Made by a program: the position numbers and the translations under genes
In this document: one piece after another, positions 8,432 to 15,834 of the stretch
How the letters are laid out: each line of letters begins with the position of its first letter
How positions within the stretch are numbered: position 1 is the stretch's first letter
Notes under the pieces: generated by a model
What the model was told of the DNA's origin: nothing
Database searches by the model: none
The model's input: only the letters and a program-made list of their open reading frames with translations
Assembly: GCA_964624555.1 (NCBI GenBank)
Contig: CAZUXB010000019.1
Span: 1 to 42,975, forward strand
Source: SXRF01 sp964624555
Lineage (GTDB): Bacteria; Pseudomonadota; Alphaproteobacteria; Rickettsiales; SXRF01
DNA length: 42,975 nt
Reading direction: 5' to 3'

Positions 8432-10116
8432 GCTATTTTCCTTTTTTTCTGTTTTGGTTGTTCGTGGTAAGCCAGCAGGCCGTTGCGCATCCAGCGGGAA
8501 AACCAGTTGGATATCTGGCCGCTTAGTTCATCTTCCGGCAAAGCCAGCTCCTTTTGCAACTCAGCCAGCGCTTCGCCTATGGGCAAACCAGCAAAAAGTT
8601 TTTGCAACAGACGGTATTCGTTTTCTTCAAGCTCCATGCGCCAGACCACGTCATCATGGCGGAAAACGGCGACAAAAGTTTCTTTTACGGCCGGCGGGGG
8701 CGGGGAGGTTTCTTCCTTCACCGCGATGTAATAATTATTTATGTCATGACTGAAGGCAAAAAGCTTAAGGGCTGTGCGCGGATAAAGAATATGCTCCATG
8801 AGTTTTTCCGGAGTCATACCCGCGAGGTGGGGTGGCTCCAACGCTATTGTTTCTTCCGGGTCGCCGAGCTGGACAATGGCGTTTTCCAGTGTCGCCAGCT
8901 CGAAGCCTATCGCATCATCTTTTAACATATCGGGAAGCTTTGCCGGATACCTGCCGATATTGTAATGGTCGGACTGCGCCTCGTTTACAAAATCATTTAT
9001 AAGTTTTGCGAAGGCCTTGTTGCCAAGATAATATTGCAGTACGGGATAGTCCTCTGCGGTTACATCATAAAGGCGGTAACGATAGGCATTCACATATACG
9101 GCCAATTGTTCTGCCGGGGCAAATTTTTCCTTGGCGCGGATCCAACTGTCGGGATTGCTGTTGAGCTTAGCACCAAGCAAAATAGCATCCTGCATCAAGG
9201 TTTGCGATTCCTTCAGCGGGGTTTGTATATTGGCGGCATAGGGAGTTTGCACCCGCGCAAGGTCAGGCAGGGGAGCGTAATTGGCAGCATCAGCAGCCGC
9301 GAGTTTGGCCTTGCCAAGTTCAGCATAGAGCACATCCCAGGCCGGGATACTGTCGTCCCACTCGATCATGGTGTTGATGGTGCGGCCCGCCTTATGGATA
9401 ACATATTTATACAGCGCCCAGACCTCGTCTACCACATGGTTGTCATGCGTGTCGATTATGTGGGTGCCGTAATTGCTGTGGCCGGACAGGTGTATCTGCG
9501 CAACCTTATCCAGCGGCAGGGTGTCAATATAAGCCCTGGCATCGAGGCGGTGGTTGTAGCAGGTGACATAAACATTATTCACGTCGAGCAGCAGGTGGCA
9601 GCCGGATTCCTTAGCCATTTCTGTGATAAATTCGGCTTCGGGAATGTATGACGATTTGAATTCAAGGTAGGTAGAAGGATTTTCCAGCGCTATCGGGCGG
9701 CCAAGGTAATCCTGCACCTTTTTAATGCGGTCTATGACATGTTTCAGCGCTTCTTCAGTATAGGGAACCGGCAGCAGGTCGTGGGAGTTCCTGTGGGCGA
9801 TACCAGTCCAGCACAGATGATCGGAAACCCATGCCGGTTTCACAAAATCCATCAGCTCTTTCAGTTTGCGCAGGTACTCAGAATTTAGCGGGTCAACCGT
9901 GCCTATGGAGAGGGCGATGCCATGCAGCACCACCGGGTATTTCTCACGGATACGGGCTAAATTGCGCCGGGCCTTGCCATCAGTATCCATGAAATTTTCC
10001 GATATAACCTCGAACCAGTCAACCGCCGGTGAGTTCTGGAAAACATGCGAGTAATGCGGGATACGCAGCCCAAGCCCAAAGCCTAAATCTGGAAAGTAAG
10101 GATTATCTTTATTCAT
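8428..10116 (-). CDS. bufB: Fused MNIO (DUF692) / DUF2063 RiPP maturation protein
   Basis: The 562-residue protein joins two families that are normally separate genes. Residues about 1-285 are a DUF692 multinuclear non-heme iron oxidative enzyme (MNIO). Motifs are WFEVISENFM, VLHGIALSIG, VSDHLCW, ALENPSTYL, LLLDVNNVYV, QIHLSGHSNYGTHIIDTHD and MIEWDDSIP, which include the His/Asp/Glu metal ligands of the TIM-barrel. Residues about 305-545 are a DUF2063 (HvfC/BufC) partner, seen in LAVYVNAYRYRLYDVTAEDYPVL and YPAKLPDML, which in relatives binds the precursor peptide. Together they would modify Cys residues of the peptide at 10175-10426. A Pro-rich loop near residue 475 (SPPPPAV) lies inside the second domain. 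The terminator just upstream probably lowers its expression relative to the precursor. Confidence 0.9.
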   Translation of the reverse strand: MNKDNPYFPDLGFGLGLRIPHYSHVFQNSPAVDWFEVISENFMDTDGKARRNLARIREKYPVVLHGIALSIGTVDPLNSEYLRKLKELMDFVKPAWVSDHLCWTGIAHRNSHDLLPVPYTEEALKHVIDRIKKVQDYLGRPIALENPSTYLEFKSSYIPEAEFITEMAKESGCHLLLDVNNVYVTCYNHRLDARAYIDTLPLDKVAQIHLSGHSNYGTHIIDTHDNHVVDEVWALYKYVIHKAGRTINTMIEWDDSIPAWDVLYAELGKAKLAAADAANYAPLPDLARVQTPYAANIQTPLKESQTLMQDAILLGAKLNSNPDSWIRAKEKFAPAEQLAVYVNAYRYRLYDVTAEDYPVLQYYLGNKAFAKLINDFVNEAQSDHYNIGRYPAKLPDMLKDDAIGFELATLENAIVQLGDPEETIALEPPHLAGMTPEKLMEHILYPRTALKLFAFSHDINNYYIAVKEETSPPPPAVKETFVAVFRHDDVVWRMELEENEYRLLQKLFAGLPIGEALAELQKELALPEDELSGQISNWFSRWMRNGLLAYHEQPKQKKRKIA

Positions 10117-10127
10117 GTAAAGACCCC

Positions 10128-10158
10128 AAAAAAAAGCGGGGGCACAAAACCCCCGCTT
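10128..10158 (-). terminator. Intra-operon terminator between precursor and maturase genes
   Basis: A 9-bp GC-rich stem (10134-10142 with 10150-10158, 7-base loop) is followed on the minus strand by eight T. It ends about a dozen bases before the start of the MNIO gene. It probably acts as a leaky attenuator that makes the precursor mRNA more abundant than the enzyme mRNA. Confidence 0.88.
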
Positions 10159-10174
10159 CCATAATTACCAAATA

Positions 10175-10426
10175 CTACTCAGCTGCTGGCTTGCTGCCGT
10201 CAGTTGCGCAAGAGCCTTTGCCTTTGCATTCGTTTTTGCCGTCAGCACCTTGACCTTTGCAAGAGTTCTTACCTTTGCAAGCGTGCTTTTCTACCTTCTT
10301 TTCGGTAGCAGCTGATTTTTCCATTTTATCACCAGATTCATTGGCGTGGGCAATACCAGCGCCCATAACGCCCATAGCAAGAAGACCGGTAAGTGCAGCG
10401 GTAGCAAGTTTTTTAGAAGTAGTCAT
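10175..10426 (-). CDS. bufA: Bufferin-like Cys-rich RiPP precursor peptide
   Basis: The 83-residue peptide has a Sec signal (MTTSKKLATAALTGLLAMGV..., predicted cut after AHA at residue 28), a Lys/Glu-rich spacer, and a C-terminal core with four Cys at residues 50, 56, 67 and 73. The core shows a doubled motif, HACKGKNSCKGQG then ECKGKGSC, in the style of Cys-containing substrates of MNIO enzymes. In characterised bufferins such Cys are converted to thiooxazole-type heterocycles that bind copper in the periplasm. ATG 10426 is chosen because GGAG sits six bases upstream; a longer TTG start would swallow that site. A SigF-like promoter precedes it and a terminator follows. Exact chemistry and metal are inferred. 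Confidence 0.85.
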   Translation of the reverse strand: MTTSKKLATAALTGLLAMGVMGAGIAHANESGDKMEKSAATEKKVEKHACKGKNSCKGQGADGKNECKGKGSCATDGSKPAAE

Positions 10427-10481
10427 GATAATCTCCAATTATGGTTTTGTTTAAACCGGATACAGAACCTACTGTAGCCGG

Positions 10482-10500
10482 GCGTATAAAAACTATACGC
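10482..10500. repeat. Small inverted repeat in the precursor gene leader
   Basis: Arms 10482-10488 and 10494-10500 (gcgtata/tatacgc) are perfect with a 5-base loop. It lies in the predicted 5' untranslated region, just downstream of the putative SigF promoter, and could stabilise the mRNA or bind a regulator. Confidence 0.45.
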
Positions 10501-10506
10501 TTGGTA

Positions 10507-10532
10507 TTCGTATGATTTTTACGGATAGTTAC
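10507..10532 (-). promoter_or_regulatory. Putative SigF-dependent promoter of the bufferin operon
   Basis: On the minus strand GTAACT (10527-10532) is followed after exactly 16 bases by CGAA (10507-10510). From memory, the Caulobacter SigF promoter consensus is GTAACC-N16-CGAA. It lies about 80 bases before the precursor ATG, beside the sigF-nrsF genes. The match is five of six in the -35 and four of four in the -10. Confidence 0.65.
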
Positions 10533-10551
10533 ATGCCCGATATTTTTTTTA

Positions 10552-11199
10552 TTACCATTTTAACAGACACTTACCTATAAGCGCGCCGATGCAGGCGAAA
10601 ATAATCGTCGGTAAGTAATGCCATATTACGAGGTGCGGTATCGAATCAATCGCTTCAGCCAGGCGCAGGGTCAGGCAGCCAATGGCACTGGCAGAAAGCA
10701 CCGCGAAACTACCGGCCTGCAGGGGATGTACACTTGCTCCCTTACGGATGATGGCGAATATTATAGCGGACGGGACAATAGCCACCACCCCGATGCACAA
10801 AGCACATTCAACTGTGTGTGAGTCGGGCAGTGGCATAACCATGTTTGCATCAGGAGGCAGGAATAGCTGGAAGCCAATCAGAAAAGTTAGCAATATAAAA
10901 ATTGCATAAGGCAATAACAGTAACTTCGGTTTCTGGTATGAGTCGGGATACATGGCAATGACGCTGGCAATGACACTGCTCACTGCCAAAGCGGCGAGCA
11001 ATATTATTTCGGCAGTGAAATAAATTCTGGTGAATTGCAGGGAGAGGTCAGTCCTGATCCCTATAACTGACTGGGTGGCAACAGCGTAAAGCGCGAGCAC
11101 GGCCATCAGCCGGAAGGTCTGGTAAGTGGCAGACTGCATCGGCTTTTTCGCATTTACCTCGCTGCTCAAGCGGGTTATTAAGGTCTGGGTATCACTCAT
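10552..11199 (-). CDS. nrsF: NrsF-type (DUF1109) membrane antisigma factor
   Basis: The 215-residue protein has six predicted transmembrane helices and the NrsF/DUF1109 layout: a short cytoplasmic N-terminus, a CALC pair at residues 132-135 in the middle, IRKGASVHPLQAGS, and a closing VIWHYLPTIIFACIGALIGKCLLKW. In Caulobacter NrsF holds SigF at the membrane and releases it on heavy-metal stress using conserved Cys. Here Cys occur at 132, 135, 175, 203 and 211, so the sensing residues may be placed somewhat differently. The ATG overlaps the sigF stop by four bases. Confidence 0.85.
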   Translation of the reverse strand: MSDTQTLITRLSSEVNAKKPMQSATYQTFRLMAVLALYAVATQSVIGIRTDLSLQFTRIYFTAEIILLAALAVSSVIASVIAMYPDSYQKPKLLLLPYAIFILLTFLIGFQLFLPPDANMVMPLPDSHTVECALCIGVVAIVPSAIIFAIIRKGASVHPLQAGSFAVLSASAIGCLTLRLAEAIDSIPHLVIWHYLPTIIFACIGALIGKCLLKW

Positions 11200-11738
11200 G
11201 CGCTGAATTTTTTCTTTATCCTCTTAATAGCACGGTGGGCGGCTACTTTTACTGCGGATTCGTTCATATCCATCTGTTTTCCTATTTCTTTGGCCGTGTA
11301 GCCCTCCATATGCATCAGGGTCAGTATGCGTTTATGGTTTTCCGGGACGTCTTCCAGTAACTCATCTATATATTCGTTGGCCCCGCCCTCCTGGGTTACA
11401 TCGGGCAGGATTTCTTCTAAATCGCTGATATCAACGGTTTTATTGCGCATCTGGAGGTAATATTTGCGCAAATGGTCGGTGATACGGAATAAGGTAATCG
11501 AGGTTATCCACGGCATTACCGGGCGCTGCCCATCATAAGTATGCCTCGCCTTATGAATAGAAATAAGGATTTCCTGAACCACATCCTCAACATCAGCCGC
11601 AGGTATTTTTTTGGCCACTATCCGGGTTATAAGCGGTGTTATAGATTGCAGGAATTTCGCATAGGAATACTGGTCGCCAGCCACCCCTGCACAAAACAGG
11701 GCGGTTATTTCAGAATATTTACCAGCAGGTGTAACCAT
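11196..11738 (-). CDS. sigF: ECF RNA polymerase sigma factor, SigF-like
   Basis: The 180-residue protein has sigma region 2 (about residues 45-100, DVEDVVQEILISIHKARHTYD and PWITSITLFRITDHLRK) and region 4 (about 125-178, VPENHKRILTLMHMEGYTAKEIGKQM... with the HTH). It matches ECF sigma factors paired with DUF1109 antisigma factors. ATG 11738 is chosen because AGAGG lies just upstream; a longer TTG-started frame to 11792 lacks this. Coupled to nrsF, it probably drives the adjacent precursor-maturase operon in response to copper or other metal stress; that link is inferred from gene order and the promoter match. Confidence 0.88.
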   Translation of the reverse strand: MVTPAGKYSEITALFCAGVAGDQYSYAKFLQSITPLITRIVAKKIPAADVEDVVQEILISIHKARHTYDGQRPVMPWITSITLFRITDHLRKYYLQMRNKTVDISDLEEILPDVTQEGGANEYIDELLEDVPENHKRILTLMHMEGYTAKEIGKQMDMNESAVKVAAHRAIKRIKKKFSA

Positions 11739-12047
11739 TAGCCTCTGCCTAACCGAATATACTAAAACTGGTTTAAGTGTCAGGAATCCCAAAATACACT
11801 ATGCCGCTAAATAAAAAAGTGGTTTTTATAGGTGGCAGCTATTGGTAAAAATGGATTTTGAAGGCAGTAAGTTGCTTGCGTGCAGATGAGGCGAAAAAGA
11901 GGGGGAGAATTATGGCAATTCCAGTCTCCTCCACCAATTTTTACCACGTAAAGTATTTACTTAATTTTACAGAAAATCCTCGAAGTTATATATTTTTGCG
12001 CTAATATCAAGAGCGAATAACTAGGTGCAAAAACATATAGATACGTG
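11739..12047. other. Intergenic region between sigF and the DUF3800 gene
   Basis: This 309-base stretch must hold the divergent promoters of sigF (minus) and the DUF3800 gene (plus). No clear SigF motif was found for sigF itself. A short gaatt/aattc inverted repeat and a CCTCCACCA string near 11920-11934 recall a tRNA 3' end, but no cloverleaf can be built. Otherwise I see nothing. Confidence 0.4.
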
Positions 12048-12911
12048 ATGAATAAAATAAAACCAAATTTCCATTTGTATATTGATGATTCAGGAAGTCG
12101 TAGACCTGATCATATAGCAAATCCTATACGCCGCGATGGAATGGATTATTTTGCTCTAGGCGGAATTCTAATTCATGAATTAGATATAGACTACCTTATA
12201 AGCCTGCATAAGACCTTTTGTAAAAAATGGCAAATCACATACCCTCTTCACTCTAGAAATATCAGGGGGCGTCGCCAATCTTTTGCCTGGCTTGCAACTG
12301 ACTTAGAACGTGAAAAACAATTTTTATTAGAGTTGGAAAATATGTTACTTGCGCTTCCTACAATAGGATTTGCTTGTGTAATTGATCGTAAAGGTTATAA
12401 AGAACGTTATGACGAAAAATATGGTGGAAAACCATGGTTAATGTGTAAAACGGCATTTTCCATTCTTGTAGAAAGAGCGGCTAAATACGTGCAAAGCCAA
12501 GATGGAACCTTGGAAATATTTTTTGAACAGGCTGGAAAGGCCGAAGACACTGATACTAAAAACTATATGAAAATTCTAAAAAAAGAAGGGCAGCCTTTTA
12601 ATAAAGAAAGTTCCAATAACTACTCAGCCCTTTCGTCAGAAGATTTTAGGAATATAATAAAAGGGGAGCCTAGAGAGAGAACTAAAAAGTTTCCTCCAAT
12701 TCAAATAGCTGATCTAATGCTTTATCCAATAGTTAAAGGTGGGTATGATCCAACTTACCCTCCGTATAGAACTTTATTAGAAAATGGTCGTTTAATAGAT
12801 TCTTTATTAAAAATTGAAGAACTGGAAAAGCTGGGTATAAAATATAGTTGCTTTGAAAGCAAAAATAAAGGCTCGGAGAAATCCGAGCCTTTATCAGTGC
12901 GGCTCGCGTAG
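12048..12911 (+). CDS. DUF3800 domain protein
   Basis: The 287-residue product begins NFHLYIDDSGSR, the acidic DDSG motif of DUF3800, and later has IQIADLMLYPIVKGG, the second conserved block with an Asp. DUF3800 proteins have an RNase H-like fold by prediction and are common in accessory and defence regions; their function is unproven. ATG 12048 is used; a GTG three bases earlier is also in frame. The gene is clearly more AT-rich than the flanking genes and stands alone, suggesting horizontal gain. The last 16 codons overlap a terminator-like hairpin, so the natural C-terminus may have been replaced by neighbouring sequence. Confidence 0.78.
   Translation: MNKIKPNFHLYIDDSGSRRPDHIANPIRRDGMDYFALGGILIHELDIDYLISLHKTFCKKWQITYPLHSRNIRGRRQSFAWLATDLEREKQFLLELENMLLALPTIGFACVIDRKGYKERYDEKYGGKPWLMCKTAFSILVERAAKYVQSQDGTLEIFFEQAGKAEDTDTKNYMKILKKEGQPFNKESSNNYSALSSEDFRNIIKGEPRERTKKFPPIQIADLMLYPIVKGGYDPTYPPYRTLLENGRLIDSLLKIEELEKLGIKYSCFESKNKGSEKSEPLSVRLA
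12865..12894 (+). terminator. Terminator-like hairpin overlapping the DUF3800 3' end
   Basis: A perfect 12-bp stem (12865-12876 with 12883-12894, loop agaaat) resembles a rho-independent terminator but lies before the stop codon at 12909-12911 and has only a short T run inside its descending arm. Confidence 0.55.
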
Positions 12912-13241
12912 CGCGAACCCCCGGGCCGTGCCCATACAACATTGATAACATTTTTTACTTGACCCCGCAACAGGAGAATGATAAAAGCGGAATATTCCGC
13001 TTTTATCATTCTCCTGTTGAAATGGTAAAACGACGCCACTGTTTCATTATATCTTATTTTCTCAAAACAGGCAAGGCGCTGAAAGGTCTTGGTTTATTAT
13101 GCTTTATTTACAGTAGGTTCTGTTAAAATGTTTCCTCGTATGAATTCGCTGTTTTAAATTTTCCACCCGCTTTACCTCCCACCCCGTTTCTGCTATAAAA
13201 TAACCACTCCCAATTAGGTAATGTTATGGTCAGGAAATCAT
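12912..13241. other. Intergenic region holding a long palindrome
   Basis: This 330-base stretch has no credible gene. Its outstanding feature is the perfect palindrome at 12968-13019. The last 100 bases probably contain the promoter of the radical SAM gene, but no clear boxes were identified. Confidence 0.5.
12968..13019. repeat. Perfect 52-bp palindrome without loop
   Basis: Bases 12968-12993 are the exact reverse complement of 12994-13019; the centre is ggaat/attcc. Symmetry stops sharply on both sides. It can form a 26-bp cruciform or a hairpin in RNA. It could be a natural bidirectional terminator or transposon scar, or a fold-back join made during assembly. Confidence 0.9.
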
Positions 13242-14309
13242 ATGGATTTTGATGACAGTGAGTTGCTTGCGCGCAAGGCCGTGCGTGGCCGCGGCACCGG
13301 CGCGGTGCCGGTGGGGCGTTTCGAGCGGCAGGGGGCGGTGTTTGTGCAGGAAGAAGAAGCCATGCAAACACGCACGGAACTGTTCAGGGATTCATCGCGC
13401 AGTATCCTTTCGTTCAACGACAGCCCCGATGTCGGCTTCAGTGCCTCGCTCAATCCATACCGCGGTTGCGAGCATGGCTGCATTTATTGCTATGCGCGGC
13501 CAACGCATGAATATTTGGGGCTCTCCGCAGGCTTGGATTTTGAGACAAAGATATTCGTAAAATATGACGCGCCGGAGTTGCTGCGAGCTGAGTTGATGAA
13601 AAAATCATGGAAGCCCACGACCATCAATATGAGCGGTGTTACCGACTGCTACCAGCCCAGCGAACGCAAGCTGGAAATAACCCGCCGCTGCCTGCAGGTG
13701 CTCGCCGAATTCCGCAACCCGGTTTTCATCATCACCAAAAATTACCTCATCACCCGCGATATTGATGTGCTCGCAGAACTAGCGAAGTATGACTGTGTGC
13801 AGGTACTGGTTTCGATCACCACGCTGGATAAGGAACTGGCGCGCAGGATGGAGCCGCGCACATCCGCGCCGCATATGCGCTTAAAAACGGTGGAGGAACT
13901 GAGCAAAGCAGGGATACAGGTACATGTCAACATGGCGCCGCTGATACCGGGCCTTACCGACCATGAGATACCGACATTATTAAAAGCCGCGGCAGATGCG
14001 GGGGCGCTGTCGGCATCCTACATCATGCTGCGCCTGCCTTACGGCGTGAAGGAATTATTCCCGGCGTGGCTGGAGGAAAATTACCCGCTCAAAAAACAAA
14101 AAGTGCTGAACCATATCCGCGAGGTGCGCGGCGGGAAATTAAATAATGCCGATTTTTCCAGACGCATGAGCGGCGAAGGTGTGTACGCCGAAAATATCGA
14201 AAAAATGTTCGCCACTTTCCGCGATAAATATGGACTGAACAAAAGTGGCAGGGGGCTTTCCACCGCCCATTTCCGCCGCGCGCCGGAGGGACAGCTTTCG
14301 TTGTTGTAA
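13242..14309 (+). CDS. PA0069-family radical SAM protein
   Basis: The 355-residue protein carries a CxxxCxxC cluster motif, CEHGCIYCYARPTHEY, which binds the 4Fe-4S cluster used to cleave S-adenosylmethionine, followed by a TIM-barrel core with GVTDCYQPSE, ITKN and HVNMAPLIPGLTD. The N-terminal GRGTGAVPVGRFE segment and overall length fit the PA0069 family (SplB-like), whose substrate is not established. ATG 13242 is preferred because AGGA lies six bases upstream; an ATG at 13221 has no such site. It converges with the unknown gene at 14320-15705, ten bases away. Confidence 0.88.
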   Translation: MDFDDSELLARKAVRGRGTGAVPVGRFERQGAVFVQEEEAMQTRTELFRDSSRSILSFNDSPDVGFSASLNPYRGCEHGCIYCYARPTHEYLGLSAGLDFETKIFVKYDAPELLRAELMKKSWKPTTINMSGVTDCYQPSERKLEITRRCLQVLAEFRNPVFIITKNYLITRDIDVLAELAKYDCVQVLVSITTLDKELARRMEPRTSAPHMRLKTVEELSKAGIQVHVNMAPLIPGLTDHEIPTLLKAAADAGALSASYIMLRLPYGVKELFPAWLEENYPLKKQKVLNHIREVRGGKLNNADFSRRMSGEGVYAENIEKMFATFRDKYGLNKSGRGLSTAHFRRAPEGQLSLL

Positions 14310-14319
14310 TACTGGGATT

Positions 14320-15705
14320 TTACCACTTTATCCCGGTTGTGAGGGAAAATTTTGTTTCCGGTTTTGGTGCTATATTCGGGTTTTTAACCGATGCTACCTC
14401 GGCATTGACATAACCATAAGTGTTGCTGCCGAAAGTTGCCGGGTCGAGCTTGGTGCTGGCATTGAATCCTAGTGCCAGTTTTTGTTCTTTGCTACCCACA
14501 CCGTTCATCCGGTCACTTTCCTGTGCGGCAGAAATATACCCGCCAACACCACCGCTTGGGGTTACGCCAAGTTTGGTCGCCAGTTCCGGTGGCAGAGCCG
14601 CATAGGTATCGCCACCTGTAGCACCACCAAAACTTACCGTACTGCGGGTAAAGTGTGTAGGGTAAACATGGTATTTAATAGGGGCATCAGGTGTTGCACG
14701 TGTGGCTAATACGTTGTTAACATCAACCTTGACACCTTTGCTAACATCACCAGCCAGCACAACGCCATTTTTGGCAGCATAGGCTCCGGTTGCAAAAACG
14801 CTGGCGGAAACTTCCGGTTCCAGCCTCAGTATCTTTTCGATCTTATCATAGGTTTCATTAACCTTTTGCGCTGTCGGAACTTGGTTAACATAAGATTTGC
14901 TCCTATCAATTTCAGCCTCGACACTTTTTAGTCTGGCCAGCAATTCCTGCTTTTGTGCAGCAGACAAATTCTGCTTCGCTACGTGCTTCGCCACCAGCGC
15001 ATCAAGCTCTTTATTCCCGGAACTTGCATCAGGGTTGGCGATGGCATCCGCTATCTTCTTCGCACCGCCATATTTATTGTGCCAGTCGGAATAAATCTGG
15101 TTTATGTTGTCGCCAATAGAGCCTATGGTTTGTTTGGTAATATCAGTATCTGGTAAAGAAGTCCCCTTAAGGAGGGCGTTCATCAGCTCTGGAGTAACAC
15201 CAGAACGCCCCAGTTCCGGCGAGAATGATCCTGACACCTGAACCTGAGCCTTCTGCAGAAGTTGGGCAGGCGTGGCAGCGACAGTGTTCGCATTAGCCAT
15301 AAAATTGTCGAACCGCTCATGCTGGTTTTCTTTGAAGACAATAGGATATTTTTCGCGCAACTGGTTAAACTCGCCAACGGTAAGCCGGTTTAGATCACCA
15401 GTGCCACCCGTCATGCTCATTATATCACCGCCGAGTGTATCTGCCTGCTTCAGGTTGATAGAAGAAGGCGAAGATGGTGGAACAGATACTGGGGCAACGT
15501 AATTACCATTTAGTTTTAGCGAAGCACTGGCCTGTGCACCAGCAGCACCAAGCCAGTTTCCGTTTTGTCCGTTTACCCCTACACCACCACTAAGTTTGAC
15601 CCTTGAATCGCCAGCTGCCCCAAACCTGACAAAATTGGGGCCATCGCCATATTGGACACCAACAGAACCATTAGAGCCTTCTTTGCCAGCTTCAATTTTT
15701 GCCAT
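14320..15705 (-). CDS. Hypothetical Gly/Ala-rich protein, 461 residues
   Basis: I do not recognise this protein. ATG 15705 is chosen for the AAGAGGAAG site just upstream. Residues 1-70 are rich in Gly, Ser and Asn with alternating hydrophobic residues (VGVQYGDGPNFVRFGAAGD), suggesting beta structure; residues about 90-310 are helical and charged; residues about 320-461 return to short beta-like stretches. The protein ends SLTTGIKW, a terminal aromatic as in outer-membrane beta-barrels. No signal peptide is visible, so an outer membrane location would need an unusual route. It is probably monocistronic and lies downstream of pbpC on the same strand, 129 bases away. Confidence 0.65.
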   Translation of the reverse strand: MAKIEAGKEGSNGSVGVQYGDGPNFVRFGAAGDSRVKLSGGVGVNGQNGNWLGAAGAQASASLKLNGNYVAPVSVPPSSPSSINLKQADTLGGDIMSMTGGTGDLNRLTVGEFNQLREKYPIVFKENQHERFDNFMANANTVAATPAQLLQKAQVQVSGSFSPELGRSGVTPELMNALLKGTSLPDTDITKQTIGSIGDNINQIYSDWHNKYGGAKKIADAIANPDASSGNKELDALVAKHVAKQNLSAAQKQELLARLKSVEAEIDRSKSYVNQVPTAQKVNETYDKIEKILRLEPEVSASVFATGAYAAKNGVVLAGDVSKGVKVDVNNVLATRATPDAPIKYHVYPTHFTRSTVSFGGATGGDTYAALPPELATKLGVTPSGGVGGYISAAQESDRMNGVGSKEQKLALGFNASTKLDPATFGSNTYGYVNAEVASVKNPNIAPKPETKFSLTTGIKW

Positions 15706-15834
15706 GCGAGACTTCCTCTTTTGCAAATTTATTAACACATTATAATAATTTATGTGTGCCCCTACAAAGCCAGATATGTGAAGTTTTTATTACGGGATGG
15801 TAAATAAATATGATTATATACCTAACCAATTGAT

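Noticed and set aside
11890..11940. tRNA- or tmRNA-like 3' end (CCTCCACCA)
   Set aside because: No T arm with TTCGA and no pairing acceptor strand could be found, so no RNA gene is called.
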